Source: Tsukamurella sp. M9C (GTDB lineage: Bacteria; Actinomycetota; Actinomycetes; Mycobacteriales; Mycobacteriaceae). From it: a stretch of 42,331 bases of DNA. The translations under genes were made by a program, and so were the position numbers. Each line of letters opens with the position of its first letter. The stretch's first letter is position 1. This document shows positions 26,899 to 35,186 of the stretch, piece by piece. Location: NCBI RefSeq assembly GCF_020169415.1, contig NZ_JAIULG010000041.1, positions 1 to 42,331 on the forward strand, in the 5' to 3' direction. The notes under the pieces are model-generated. The model saw only the letters and a program-made list of their open reading frames with translations, had not been told where the DNA came from and searched no databases.

Positions 26899-27891
26899 TC
26901 AGGCCCAGTCGGGGGTGGCGGTCAGGTCGGCCAGCAGGCCGCGGACCGCCATCGCCCGACGGTGCGCCGTCCCCTCCAGCCGGTCCAGCGCGCACTCGGG
27001 GTCGGCGGGCGGCCCCTGGTGGGTGCAGCCGCGCGGGCAGTCCTCCACGGCTTCGGCGAGGTCGGGGAACGCGGCGACCACGTCGTCGATGGAGATGTGC
27101 GCGAGGCCGAAGCTGCGGATGCCGGGGGTGTCGACGACCCAGCCGCCGTCGGGCAGCCACAGTGCGACCGACTGGGTGGACGTGTGCCGCCCCTTGCCGA
27201 CCCCCGAGACCACGCCGACCGCCCGATTGGCATCGGGGACGAGGCGGTTGACCAGCGTCGACTTGCCGACGCCGCTGTGCCCGATGAGCGCGGTGACGCG
27301 GCCGGTGAGGAGGTCGTGCGCGGCGTCCAGCGGATCGTCGCGGCCGGCGGCGATCACCGTGAGGTCGAGGTCGGCGAAGGCGGCGGTGAACTCCTCCGCG
27401 TCGGCGAGGTCGCCCTTGGTCAGGCACAGGACCGGGGTGAGGCCGCCCGCGTAGGCGGCGATGAGGGTGCGCTCGACGAAGCCGGTCCGCGGCGGCGGGT
27501 CGGCCAGGGCCGTGACGATGAGGAGCTGGTGCGCGTTCGCGACCACGATCCGCTCGTAGGGGTCGGTGTCGTCGGCCGTGCGGCGCAGCACCGTCGACCG
27601 CTCGTCGACCCGGACGATGCGTGCGAGCGTGTCCTTGCGGCCCGTCAGGTCGCCGACGACGCCCACGGAGTCGCCCACCACGATGGGGGAGCGGCCCAGT
27701 TCGCGGGCCCGCATGGCGACGATGATCCGTTCGGGGTCGCCGCCGAGGGCGCAGCCCCACCGCCCGCGGTCGACGGAGACCACCATCGCCGTCTCGGCGT
27801 CGCTGTGGTCGGGCCGGTTCTTGGTGCGCGGCCGACTGCTCTTGCCCGGGCGCACCCGGACATCGGTCTCGTCGTACTCGCGCTTACCCAA
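26899..27891 (-). CDS. rsgA: RsgA, ribosome small-subunit maturation GTPase
   Basis: 330 residues with circularly permuted GTPase motifs: the G4-like TKGD near 158-161 precedes the P-loop GHSGVGKST (204-212), G2 region GRHTSTQ, and G3 DTPG (254-257). An N-terminal OB-fold and a C-terminal zinc domain with C285, C289, H291 and C300 complete the family pattern. RsgA releases assembly factors and checks the decoding centre during late 30S maturation. The N-terminus has a basic extension (VRVRPGKSSRPRTKNRPDHS). It starts 3 bp after the aroA stop, so they are co-translated, as for Rv3227/Rv3228 in M. tuberculosis. Confidence 0.95.
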   Translation of the reverse strand: MGKREYDETDVRVRPGKSSRPRTKNRPDHSDAETAMVVSVDRGRWGCALGGDPERIIVAMRARELGRSPIVVGDSVGVVGDLTGRKDTLARIVRVDERSTVLRRTADDTDPYERIVVANAHQLLIVTALADPPPRTGFVERTLIAAYAGGLTPVLCLTKGDLADAEEFTAAFADLDLTVIAAGRDDPLDAAHDLLTGRVTALIGHSGVGKSTLVNRLVPDANRAVGVVSGVGKGRHTSTQSVALWLPDGGWVVDTPGIRSFGLAHISIDDVVAAFPDLAEAVEDCPRGCTHQGPPADPECALDRLEGTAHRRAMAVRGLLADLTATPDWA

Positions 27892-27894
27892 GGC

Positions 27895-29166
27895 TCACGA
27901 TTCGCCGCCGAGCAGCGTGTGCCAGAGGGCCGGGAAGTCGGGCATCGTCTTGGACGTGGCCGCGATGTCCTCCACCTGCACACCCTCGGTGACCAGGCCG
28001 AGGATCGCGCCCGCGGTCGACATCCGGTGGTCGGCGTAGCTGTGCCAGACGCCGCCGTGCAGCGTCGCGGGCTCGATGTGCAGGCCGTCCTCGGTCTCGG
28101 TGCAGCGCCCGCCGAGGTTCGTGATCTCGGTGGTCAGGGCCGCCAGGCGATCGGTCTCGTGGCCGCGCAGGTGCGCGATGCCGCGCAGGTGCGACGGCGA
28201 GTCCGCCAGGGCGGCCAGCGCCGCAACCGTGGGCGTGAGCTCGCCGATGTCGCGCAGGTCCCAGTCGACGCCGTGCAGCGCACCGGTGCCGCGGGCCGTC
28301 AGCGCACCGTCGGCGTGCGTGACCTCGGCGCCCATCGCGGCGAGGATATCGGCGAACTGGACGCCCGGCTGGGTGGACTGCGGGTTCCAGTGCGGGACGG
28401 TCACGGCGCCGCCGGTGACCGCGGCCGCCGCGAGGAAGACGGTGGCGTTCGAGAGGTCCGGTTCGACGGTCCAGTCGTGCCCGCGGAGCCCGCCCGGCGC
28501 GACGCGCCAGGTGTTCGGCTCGGAGGTGTCCACGTCGGCGCCGGCGGCGCGCAGCATGTCGACGGTCATCTCGATGTGCGGCATCGACGGCACGGGCTTC
28601 CCGTCGTGGTGCACGACGACGCCCTCGGCGAAGCTCGGGCCGCTCAGCAGCAGGCCGGAGACGAACTGCGAGCTCGCGGAGGCGTCGATGGTGACGGCAC
28701 CGCCGCGGATCGGGCCGTCGCCGTGCACGGTGAAGGGCAGCCCGTCCCCGTCGATGCGGGCGCCGAGCCCGCGCAGCGCGTCGAGGACGGTGCCCAGGGG
28801 CCGGGTCCGGGCCTGCGGGTCACCGTCGAATTCGACGGTGCCGCGCGCCCCGGCGGCGAGCGGCGGGAGGAAGCGCATGACGGTGCCGGCGAGGCCGCAG
28901 TCGACCGTGCCGCCGTGCAATTCACCGCCGGTGACCGCAACTGTGGTGTCGGTAACGAAGTCGACGCGCGCGCCGAGCGCGGTCAGCGCCCCCGCCATGA
29001 GGTCGGTGTCGCGGCTGCGGAGGGTGTTCGTCAGCGTCGACCGCGACGGGGCCTGCGCGGCAAGGACGTACGCGCGATTGGTGATCGATTTCGAGCCGGG
29101 GAGGGCGACGGTGCCCGTCACCGGACCTGCGGCGAAGGGCGCGGGCCAAAGCTCCAACTGCTCCAC
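27895..29166 (-). CDS. aroA: AroA, EPSP synthase
   Basis: About 423 residues. EPSP synthase joins shikimate-3-phosphate and PEP in the shikimate pathway. Conserved segments are [15 protein letters not shown] (substrate Lys/Arg), [45 protein letters not shown] and the C-terminal [15 protein letters not shown] 29166 is chosen because AAGGA lies exactly 7 nt upstream. In-frame GTG 29172 and ATG 29184 are alternatives but have poor ribosome-binding sites. The N-terminal [13 protein letters not shown] matches the mycobacterial start region. It is the first gene of a minus-strand run with rsgA. Confidence 0.95.
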   Translation of the reverse strand: MEQLELWPAPFAAGPVTGTVALPGSKSITNRAYVLAAQAPSRSTLTNTLRSRDTDLMAGALTALGARVDFVTDTTVAVTGGELHGGTVDCGLAGTVMRFLPPLAAGARGTVEFDGDPQARTRPLGTVLDALRGLGARIDGDGLPFTVHGDGPIRGGAVTIDASASSQFVSGLLLSGPSFAEGVVVHHDGKPVPSMPHIEMTVDMLRAAGADVDTSEPNTWRVAPGGLRGHDWTVEPDLSNATVFLAAAAVTGGAVTVPHWNPQSTQPGVQFADILAAMGAEVTHADGALTARGTGALHGVDWDLRDIGELTPTVAALAALADSPSHLRGIAHLRGHETDRLAALTTEITNLGGRCTETEDGLHIEPATLHGGVWHSYADHRMSTAGAILGLVTEGVQVEDIAATSKTMPDFPALWHTLLGGES

Positions 29167-29253
29167 GCGCACATCCTTGCACATGAGGGTGGCCTCACCG
29201 CGTGCTACCTTGCTGGGCGGAACAGGTCAGGTCATCACCGCCGGGAGATCTCG

Positions 29254-30123
29254 ATGAAGCGCACTCGTACGTTCGTGGGCAGGACCGTCGTGTCCGTCGC
29301 CGCCGTCGCCACCCTTGCGGGTGTCCTCGCACCGGCCGCGTCGGCCGATCCCAAGCCCGGCGATCCGAAGCCGGCCGCCGCGCCGACCAACAAGGCGGGC
29401 GAGCTGATCATCGGCTCCGGCAACCTCCCCGACGGCATGAGCTTCGGCGGTGCGGTGCTGTCCGGTGCCGCCGCCGGCTGGAACGGCGCGTGGGCGTCGC
29501 TGAACCGTGCGGCCGTCACGCCGGCCGAGTGCAAGGTGCTGTACGCGGGCCTGCCCATCCCCAAGGGCACCGACACCGCGCAGACCAACGGCTCCACCCG
29601 CGGCGTGAACTGGTCGATGGTGGTCTCGAAGTTCGCCATGGACGTCGCCCCGCTGCGCGCCGCGCTGCCCAAGTGCGGCACCTTCAAGGCCGTCCGCGAC
29701 GGCGCCACCACCGAGGTCAGCGTGCGCTCGATCGCGGTCACCGGCGCGCCCGACGGCCTGGGCCTGGAGTTCACCACCAAGACCAAGCGCGGCAACCAGG
29801 TCGAGTACCTGCAGTCGCGGCAGTACACCGCTGTCGTCAACGGCGTCACCATGTCGCTGCGCGGCGGCCGCCAGTCCCGCGAGCCCGCGCCCTTCGTCGG
29901 CGCCGACGACCAGCTGGCCGTCGACCTGCTGGGCGTGCAGGTCGCCATCCTGAAGAACCCGCCGAAGCCCGCGGTCGCCGCCCCGGCGCCCGCCGCGAGC
30001 GGTTCCGCCAAGCCGGCCGCCCCGGCCGCGTCCGCGAAGCCGGGCGCACCGTCGGCGAAGCCCGCCGCCCCGGCCGCGAAGCCGGCTGCTGCGTCGTCTT
30101 CGGCGGCGAAGCCTGCGCGCTGA
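29254..30123 (+). CDS. Exported protein with Ala/Pro/Lys-rich tail, unknown function
   Basis: 289 residues, family not recognised. A Sec signal peptide (MKRTRTFVG basic region, hydrophobic VVSVAAVATLAGVLAP, cleavage near ASA) is followed by a short Pro/Lys linker and a globular domain of about 190 residues with two Cys (AECKVL and PKCGTF) that could form a disulfide. The final 50 residues are low-complexity, built on AKPAAPA-like units, of the kind that associate with the cell wall. No lipobox or catalytic motif is seen. GGGAG is upstream of the ATG. It is divergent from aroA. A -10-like TACCTT lies near 29209. Confidence 0.6.
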   Translation: MKRTRTFVGRTVVSVAAVATLAGVLAPAASADPKPGDPKPAAAPTNKAGELIIGSGNLPDGMSFGGAVLSGAAAGWNGAWASLNRAAVTPAECKVLYAGLPIPKGTDTAQTNGSTRGVNWSMVVSKFAMDVAPLRAALPKCGTFKAVRDGATTEVSVRSIAVTGAPDGLGLEFTTKTKRGNQVEYLQSRQYTAVVNGVTMSLRGGRQSREPAPFVGADDQLAVDLLGVQVAILKNPPKPAVAAPAPAASGSAKPAAPAASAKPGAPSAKPAAPAAKPAAASSSAAKPAR

Positions 30124-30125
30124 TC

Positions 30126-30149
30126 CCTGAACTAAGGTTCAGGTAGTCT
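30126..30149 (+). promoter_or_regulatory. SoxR box and -10 of soxR
   Basis: CCTGAAC-TAAG-GTTCAGG (30126-30143) is an 18-bp sox box, directly followed by TAGTCT (30144-30149) as -10, which ends 7 nt before the GTG start at 30157. A CTGATC-like -35 at 30120 gives the long 18-19 bp spacer typical of MerR-family promoters. The mRNA is probably leaderless and autoregulated. Confidence 0.75.
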
Positions 30150-30156
30150 CGACGGG

Positions 30157-30609
30157 GTGGAGACCACCCGGGAGTTCAGCGTCGGCCAACTGTCCGCGCG
30201 CAGCGGCGTCGCGGTGTCCGCGCTGCACTTCTACGAGCGTGAGGGCCTGATCTCCGCGCGGCGTACCTCCGGCAACCAACGGAGGTACCCGCGGGAGATG
30301 CTGCGCCGCGTCGCGTTCATCCGGATCAGCCACCGCGTGGGCATCCCCCTCGCCACGATCCGCGACGCCCTCGCCGAGCTGCCCGACGGCCGCACGCCGA
30401 CGAAGGCGGACTGGGAGCGGCTGTCGCGGCATTGGCACGACGACCTCTCGCACCGGATCGACGAGCTCACCCGGTTGCGCGACAACCTCACCGACTGCAT
30501 CGGCTGCGGCTGCCTGTCGATGGCCTCCTGCGCCCTCGCGAACCCCCACGACGCCCTCGCCACCACCGGCGCCGGCCCGCGCCGCGTCTTCGACGAGTTC
30601 CAGGCCTGA
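30157..30609 (+). CDS. soxR: SoxR, redox-sensing MerR-family regulator
   Basis: 150 residues. The N-terminal MerR helix-turn-helix reads VGQLSARSGVAVSALHFYEREGLI, and a dimerisation helix follows. Four Cys ligands of the [2Fe-2S] cluster are at C114, C117, C119 and C125, in the CX2CXCX5C spacing of SoxR. Oxidation of the cluster by redox-cycling compounds activates transcription. In actinobacteria SoxR mostly responds to the organism's own redox-active metabolites. No soxS homologue is nearby. A sox box overlaps its own promoter. The target genes besides itself are not evident in this window. Confidence 0.93.
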   Translation: METTREFSVGQLSARSGVAVSALHFYEREGLISARRTSGNQRRYPREMLRRVAFIRISHRVGIPLATIRDALAELPDGRTPTKADWERLSRHWHDDLSHRIDELTRLRDNLTDCIGCGCLSMASCALANPHDALATTGAGPRRVFDEFQA

Positions 30610-30650
30610 CGCGGCCCGAACCTGTCGGTGCACCGTCGTACCCTGGGGGC

Positions 30651-31415
30651 ATGTGCGGACGCTACGCGGTGACCACCGATCCGGCGCTGTTGGCGGCGGA
30701 GATCGACGCGGAGGACGAGACGGAAGGCACGGAGCTCGACGTGCCGGGCTTCAACGTCGCGCCCACGACGAACATCGTCACCGTCGTCTCCCGGCATTCG
30801 CGGGAGGCTCCGGACGATCCCGCCACGCGGCGGCTGCGGGCCATGCGGTGGGGGCTGCTCCCGCACTGGCAGAAGACGTTGAGCGGCCCGCCGCTGTTCA
30901 ACGCGCGGGCGGAGTCCGTCGACGAGAAGCCGGCCTTCCGCACCGCGATCAAGTCCAAGCGCTGCCTGATCCCGATGGACGGCTGGTACGAGTGGCAGCT
31001 GCTCGAGGATCCGGAGCTGGTGAAGAAGCCGCGCAAGCAGCCCACGTACCTCACCCCGGTCGACGGGACGCGCATGTACGTCGCCGGGCTGTGGTCCGTG
31101 TGGCGGCCCGCCGGCGCGGGGCTGGACGTGCCGCCCACGCTGTCGGCGACGGTGCTGACCACCGACGCGGTCGGCCCGCTGCGCGCCGTGCACGACCGGA
31201 TGCCGCTGGTCCTCACCCCCGACGCCTTCGACGAGTGGCTGTACCCCGACGGCCCGGTCGACCCGGCGCTGCTCCGCCCGCCCGCCCTCGAGGTGGCCGA
31301 GCGGATCGAGATCCGCCCGGTGTCCGCCCTGGTCAACGCGGTCGCCAATACCGGCCCCGAGCTGATCGAGCGCGTCGAGCCGGGCAGTGAACCGGGCCAG
31401 CTGAGCCTGCTGTAG
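30651..31415 (+). CDS. SRAP-domain protein (YedK/HMCES type)
   Basis: 254 residues beginning MCGRY. Cys2, exposed after Met removal, is the catalytic residue that forms a thiazolidine DNA-protein crosslink with abasic sites in single-stranded DNA. The rest of the active site is visible: FNARAESVDEKPAF (Asn), GWYEWQ (Glu) and VHDRMPLVL (His). SRAP proteins protect abasic sites at replication forks. The M. tuberculosis orthologue is Rv3226c, in the same neighbourhood as aroA/rsgA. The start is fixed by the need for Cys at position 2. It runs convergently towards the hot-dog gene with 8 bp between them. Confidence 0.93.
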   Translation: MCGRYAVTTDPALLAAEIDAEDETEGTELDVPGFNVAPTTNIVTVVSRHSREAPDDPATRRLRAMRWGLLPHWQKTLSGPPLFNARAESVDEKPAFRTAIKSKRCLIPMDGWYEWQLLEDPELVKKPRKQPTYLTPVDGTRMYVAGLWSVWRPAGAGLDVPPTLSATVLTTDAVGPLRAVHDRMPLVLTPDAFDEWLYPDGPVDPALLRPPALEVAERIEIRPVSALVNAVANTGPELIERVEPGSEPGQLSLL

Positions 31416-31423
31416 CGGCCGCG

Positions 31424-31948
31424 TCAGGTCAGCTGCTGGGTGAGCGGGCCGGTGCCGAACAGCATCACGTTCTCGACCAGGGCCTCTTCGAGCACCGGTC
31501 CCTCGACGGCGTCGCCGAGGTACACGATCTGACTGGTCCCGACGATCCGGGTCTCGCCGTCCACGACGGCGCCGCTCTCGACGGTGAAGAAGTCCGCGCC
31601 GCCGCGCTGTACGTGATCGGTGATCCGCGCGCCGATGTCGATGCGTTCGCCGATGAGGGGATGCCCTTCGTAGCGGTAGGACTGCCCGGCGTGCAGGATC
31701 CGGGACATGTTCGGGCTGCTGATCGATGCGGCGACGAGTGCGGCCACCGCGTGGAGCATCGGTGCGGCGAGCAGTGTGGCGGGAACCGGGGTGTCCCTGG
31801 GCGGCACGCCGAGGCTCTCCCACGGCGTGTGCCAGCACCGCGTCGCGCGCCCGAACGCTCGCACGCCTTCGGTGGTGACCTCGAAGGCGCTGGGGTACCA
31901 CACATCCCATCGATCATGAGAGTGTGCTCCATTGTTTCTATCAGTCAC
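31424..31948 (-). CDS. Hot-dog fold (MaoC/FAS1-like dehydratase N-terminal type) protein
   Basis: About 174 residues from GTG 31948. It resembles the N-terminal, usually non-catalytic half of MaoC-like dehydratases: WDVWYPSAFEVTTEGVRAFGRAT, LLAAPMLHAVAALVAASISSPNMSRILHAGQSYRYEGHPLIGERIDIGARITDHVQRGGADFFTVES, then SQIVYLG. The catalytic D-H hydratase motif is not seen, so on its own it may be a partner subunit or acyl-binding protein. TACAAA lies 6 nt before the GTG, suggesting a leaderless message; an ATG at 31984 would add 12 residues but has no ribosome-binding site. No MaoC partner gene is adjacent. Confidence 0.65.
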   Translation of the reverse strand: MTDRNNGAHSHDRWDVWYPSAFEVTTEGVRAFGRATRCWHTPWESLGVPPRDTPVPATLLAAPMLHAVAALVAASISSPNMSRILHAGQSYRYEGHPLIGERIDIGARITDHVQRGGADFFTVESGAVVDGETRIVGTSQIVYLGDAVEGPVLEEALVENVMLFGTGPLTQQLT

Positions 31949-32081
31949 CCACTGTTTGTAGCGGAAACTGCGACGCAGGTTCAACGCGAACCGCGCGCCG
32001 CGGGGTGATCCGTGTCCAAGGACACAGGGCGCTCGCTGCCGTCGACGCCGATGGCGTCCCGCCTCGAATCCTCGCGGCGGC

Positions 32082-32441
32082 TCAGAGCAATCGCACGATG
32101 AGGCCGGTCACGGACGCGAAGAACGCGCCGAGTCCGTACGCATGGAAGAGTGCCCCGCGGCCGACCGGGCCGGCATCGAACCGGGCTGCCCAATGCTCCG
32201 TCCTGACCCATCCGACCAGCGTGATCAGGGAGTACGCGAGGATGCTCAGCGGCAGCAGAGCGGACATCTGCTGGACGGTGGTGGCGACGCCCGCGAGCAC
32301 GCCCGCGGCGAAGCCGGCCCATCCGCTCCAGCCGGGAAAGCGGGCGCGGACGAGGCTGAGGAAGGGGGCCGCGATCGCCGTCACCGCGAAGACGGCCACC
32401 GCGCTCGTCGTAGGGGAGAAGAAGCCGCCGCCGGAACTCAC
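32082..32441 (-). CDS. Small multi-pass membrane protein, unknown
   Basis: 119 residues. Three to four hydrophobic segments are visible: AVAVFAVTAIAAPFLSLV, WAGFAAGVLAGVATTV, LLPLSILAYSLITLVGWV and LGAFFASVTGLIVRLL. A Gly/Ser N-terminus (MSSGGGFFSP) precedes them. No family recognised. The start is firm: AGGAGG lies 6 nt before GTG 32441, and a perfect -10 TATAAT is about 37 bp upstream of the start (32483-32478 on the minus strand). It lies downstream of the aldehyde dehydrogenase terminator and so is transcribed separately. Confidence 0.7.
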   Translation of the reverse strand: MSSGGGFFSPTTSAVAVFAVTAIAAPFLSLVRARFPGWSGWAGFAAGVLAGVATTVQQMSALLPLSILAYSLITLVGWVRTEHWAARFDAGPVGRGALFHAYGLGAFFASVTGLIVRLL

Positions 32442-32477
32442 ATTTGCCTCCTCGTATGCACAGTGTGTACTCGACTG

Positions 32478-32483
32478 ATTATA
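32478..32483 (-). promoter_or_regulatory. -10 element for the small membrane protein gene
   Basis: A consensus TATAAT on the minus strand, in a short A/T-rich stretch between the aldehyde dehydrogenase terminator and the AGGAGG of the 119-residue membrane protein. No convincing -35 is seen. Predicted transcription start is about 32471, giving a leader of about 30 nt. An imperfect CACA-C-TGTG palindrome lies in the leader. Confidence 0.5.
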
Positions 32484-32531
32484 CGGATCACTAACGGCAA
32501 TTGCGGTGACGAAGGTCCCGCAGGGCGGCGC

Positions 32532-32570
32532 GACGGGCGGTCCTCGGTCCGGCCGAAGGACCGCCCCGTC
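32532..32570 (-). terminator. Terminator of the aldehyde dehydrogenase gene
   Basis: GGGCGGTCCT (32535-32544) pairs with AGGACCGCCC (32557-32566), and GACG/CGTC extends the stem outwards with a one-base bulge. It begins 3 nt past the stop codon. Confidence 0.8.
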
Positions 32571-32573
32571 GAC

Positions 32574-33926
32574 CTACTTGATGGTGCGGATCAGCTTCTT
32601 GTTGAGGAACTCCTCGATGCCCAGCGGGCCCATCTCGCGGCCGAAGCCGGAGCGCTTGACGCCGCCGAAGGGAAGCTCGGCGCCCTCGGCGAGCACGCCG
32701 TTGACGAAGACCATGCCGGCCTGGATGCCGTCGGCGATGCGGGCCGCCTGCTCCGGGTCGGTGGTGAAGACGTAGGAGCCGAGGCCGAACGGGGTGTCGT
32801 TCGCGAGCGCCAGCGCCTCGCCCTCGCCCGCCACGCGGTAGACGGTGGCGACGGGCCCGAACAGCTCCTGCCGGAACGCCGGGTTGTCCTCGGTGACGTT
32901 CGTGAGCACGGCGGGCGGGAAGAAGGCGCCGTCGCGGCGCCCCTCGATGGCGAGGTTCGCCCCGGCCTCCACGGCCTGATTGACCTGCTGCTCCAGCCCG
33001 ATCGCCGCTCGCTCGGAGGACAGCGGCGCGATCCCGTCGCCCGCGGCGAGCAGCTTGCCGGTGAACTTCGCGAGGAAGTCGTCGTAGAGGTCCGCGTGCA
33101 CGATGAACCGCTTCGCCGCGTTGCAGGACTGGCCGGTGTTGTCGAGGCGGCCGGCGACGGCGGCGTCGACGGTCGCGTCCAGGTCGTCCGTCGAGAGCAC
33201 GATGAACGGGTCCGAGCCGCCCAGCTCCAGCACGCACTTCTTGAGGTTGCGGCCGGCGACCTCCGCGACCGCGGCGCCGGCGCGCTCCGAGCCGGTCAGC
33301 GAGACCGCGGCGACCCGCGGGTCGGCGATGATGTCGGCCGCCTGCTCGTTGCTGACGCGGATGTTGACGTACGCGCCCGAGGGCAGGCCCGCCTCGTCGA
33401 AGATCAGCTGCATCGCCTCGGCCGATTCGGGGCACTGCGGCGCGTGCTTGAGCAGGATCGTGTTGCCCGCGGCCAGGTTCGGGCCGGCGAATCGCGCCAC
33501 CTGGTAGTAGGGGAAGTTCCACGGCATGATCCCGAACAGCACGCCGATGGGGGAGCGGCGGATCACCGCGGTGCCGTCACCCTCGAGAAGATCCAGCGGC
33601 TGGTCGGCGAGGAACTTCTCCGCGTTGTCGGCGTAGTAGGTGTAGATCGCGGCGGAGAAGTCGACCTCGCCGAGCGCGTCCTCGAGCGGCTTGCCCATCT
33701 CCCGCTGGATGATCCCGGCGAGCATCTCGCGGCGCTCGGTGTGCAGCTCCGCGACGCGGCGCACCAGGGCGGCCCGCTCGGAGACCGTCGACTGCTGCGG
33801 CCACGTCCGCGCGGCGCGCGACGCCGCGTCGATCGCCGCCTCGACCTCGGCGGGCTCCGCGGTGGGGTACGTCTGCAGCACCTCGCCGGTGGCGGGGTCG
33901 GTCACGGCGTACTGGATGTCGGGCAT
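32574..33926 (-). CDS. NAD(P)-dependent aldehyde (succinate-semialdehyde) dehydrogenase
   Basis: 450 residues. Motifs of the ALDH superfamily: PWNFPYYQ, catalytic Glu234 in LELGGSDPF, catalytic Cys268 in NTGQSCNAAKRF, and ELFGPVATVYRV. The substitution pattern and the relatively short length resemble GabD1/SSADH-type enzymes such as M. tuberculosis Rv0234c, which oxidise succinate semialdehyde to succinate; other short aldehydes remain possible. AAGGAG lies 8 nt before the ATG. A strong terminator follows the stop immediately. It is not in an obvious operon. A role in removing long-chain aldehydes from the neighbouring acyl-CoA reductase is conceivable but not supported by sequence. Confidence 0.88.
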   Translation of the reverse strand: MPDIQYAVTDPATGEVLQTYPTAEPAEVEAAIDAASRAARTWPQQSTVSERAALVRRVAELHTERREMLAGIIQREMGKPLEDALGEVDFSAAIYTYYADNAEKFLADQPLDLLEGDGTAVIRRSPIGVLFGIMPWNFPYYQVARFAGPNLAAGNTILLKHAPQCPESAEAMQLIFDEAGLPSGAYVNIRVSNEQAADIIADPRVAAVSLTGSERAGAAVAEVAGRNLKKCVLELGGSDPFIVLSTDDLDATVDAAVAGRLDNTGQSCNAAKRFIVHADLYDDFLAKFTGKLLAAGDGIAPLSSERAAIGLEQQVNQAVEAGANLAIEGRRDGAFFPPAVLTNVTEDNPAFRQELFGPVATVYRVAGEGEALALANDTPFGLGSYVFTTDPEQAARIADGIQAGMVFVNGVLAEGAELPFGGVKRSGFGREMGPLGIEEFLNKKLIRTIK

Positions 33927-34007
33927 CGTCGGATCTCCTTGTGGGGGACGGGAACGGTTCGCCTCCCACGATAGGCACCTTCGACGGCGCCCGCGCCCGG
34001 ACCGCGA

Positions 34008-34400
34008 CTACTGCCAGGCGAAGAGCTGAACCTGGTAGCCGTCGGGGTCGAGGACGCCCGCGTAGCGCTGCCCCCACGGCGCGTCGAACGGGTCCATGGC
34101 GCTCGGGCTGCCCGCGGCGACGAGCTCGGCGTGCACCTCGTCGACCACGGCCGGGGAGGCGCACTTCACGCACAGCGTCGCATTCTGTCCCGGCTGCTTG
34201 ACCCAGTCGGGCTCCATCGAGCGGACCACCGCGACGGAGTCCCACATCAGCCGCATCCCGCCGGGCAGCTCCGCCTCCACGTGCGGCTGGTCCTCGGCGC
34301 CGTCGGGGATGTCGAGCCCGAGCCTCCGGTAGAAGGCGAGGGATGCGGGTAGGTCCTCGGTAACCATCCCGATGGCGTCGAAACGCAGTCGCTCTGTCAT
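34008..34400 (-). CDS. VOC-superfamily (glyoxalase/bleomycin resistance fold) protein
   Basis: 130 residues with two beta-alpha-beta-beta-beta modules: LRFDAIGMVTEDLPASLAFYRRLGL and ATLCVKCASPAVVDEVHAELVAAGS, ending in the typical GVLDPDGYQVQLFAW. VOC proteins bind a divalent metal and include glyoxalases, dioxygenases and drug-binding proteins; the substrate cannot be named. The ATG at 34400 is divergent from the AraC gene, 59 bp from its GTG, and a shared control region is likely. Confidence 0.8.
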   Translation of the reverse strand: MTERLRFDAIGMVTEDLPASLAFYRRLGLDIPDGAEDQPHVEAELPGGMRLMWDSVAVVRSMEPDWVKQPGQNATLCVKCASPAVVDEVHAELVAAGSPSAMDPFDAPWGQRYAGVLDPDGYQVQLFAWQ

Positions 34401-34459
34401 GCCGCCACGATATGTCGCGCCGCGGCCCGCGTCTTGAACGTTTCGGACATACTCGAACG

Positions 34460-35122
34460 GTGTACAGCGAGTGGCCGTCGTCGGTCCCCGGGGCGATCCG
34501 GTGGACCTCGGTGGGCGGCGCCGGGCCGGCGCTGATCCTGCCGGACGGGTGCATGGACGTCATCGTCGTCGACGGTGCGCCGATCGTTGCGGGCCCGGAC
34601 GCCGTCGCCGCCCGCACGACCGGGTTCGACGGTGCGCGGCTCGACGGCCTGCGCTTCCCCTCCGGGATGCTGCCGCAGCTGTTGGGGATCGCCGCCGACG
34701 AGCTCACCGGGCGGCGCGTCGACCTCGCGGACATCCTGTCGCCCAGGCGGATTCCGCGCACCGTCGACCCGGAGGCGATCGCGGCCGCGCTCCTCGACGG
34801 GGTCGAGTTGGACCGGCGGATCGGCGCGGTCGCGGTCCGGCTGCGGGCGGGCCGCACCGTCGGGGATGTCGCGGCGGAGACGGGGCTCGGCGAGCGGTCT
34901 CTGCACCGCCTGGCCCGGCGGTCCTTCGGCTACGGCCCCAAGACCCTCGCGCGGATCCAGCGCTTCCAGCGGGCCGTCGGGCCGATCCGCGCGGGCCGCG
35001 CGCTGGCCGAGGTGGCGGCCGCGTCGGGCTACGCCGACCAGGCCCACCTGACCCGGGAGGTCCGCGCGCTCACGGGCTGCACGCCGCGGGCGTTGGTGGC
35101 TCCTGACCGTGTGCACCGTTGA
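34460..35122 (+). CDS. AraC-family transcriptional regulator
   Basis: About 220 residues. The N-terminal part (LILPDGCMDVIVVDGAPIVAGPDAVAARTTGFDGARLDGLRFPSGMLPQLLG) is the DUF6597-like sensor region common in actinobacterial AraC proteins. The C-terminal double helix-turn-helix reads TVGDVAAETGLGERSLHRLARRSFGYGPKTLARIQRFQRAV and ALAEVAAASGYADQAHLTREVRALTGCTPRAL. The GTG at 34460 has CATACT 6 nt upstream, consistent with a leaderless mRNA; an ATG at 34412 lies in the divergent promoter. It probably controls the divergent VOC gene, a common pairing, though the effector is unknown. The stop codon is inside a 14-bp hairpin (35110-35150). Confidence 0.85.
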   Translation: MYSEWPSSVPGAIRWTSVGGAGPALILPDGCMDVIVVDGAPIVAGPDAVAARTTGFDGARLDGLRFPSGMLPQLLGIAADELTGRRVDLADILSPRRIPRTVDPEAIAAALLDGVELDRRIGAVAVRLRAGRTVGDVAAETGLGERSLHRLARRSFGYGPKTLARIQRFQRAVGPIRAGRALAEVAAASGYADQAHLTREVRALTGCTPRALVAPDRVHR

Positions 35123-35150
35123 CCACCTCACGAGTAGTCGACGGTGCACA
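35110..35150. terminator. Hairpin overlapping the AraC stop codon
   Basis: TGTGCACCGTTGAC (35110-35123) pairs with GTCGACGGTGCACA (35137-35150), 14 bp with one G-U pair and a 13-nt loop. It lies between convergent ends of the AraC and acyl-CoA reductase genes and may terminate the plus-strand transcript. Confidence 0.55.
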
Positions 35151-35186
35151 TATGCCGGCCCATAGCCGCTGTCGGCCGCGGAGCGT

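Noticed and set aside
29184..29197. TGAGG-GTGG-CCTCA inverted repeat between aroA and the exported-protein gene
   Set aside because: Short arms, poor fit to IdeR/DtxR or Zur boxes, and a chance occurrence is likely at this GC content.
32012..32025. GTGTCC-AA-GGACAC palindrome downstream of the small membrane gene
   Set aside because: Six-bp arms with a 2-nt loop cannot form a stable hairpin, and there is no promoter context to support an operator; it may belong to the hot-dog gene upstream region but this is not supportable.
32142..33974. Long plus-strand open frame opposite the aldehyde dehydrogenase
   Set aside because: Antisense shadow; the minus strand encodes a complete ALDH with catalytic Glu and Cys.
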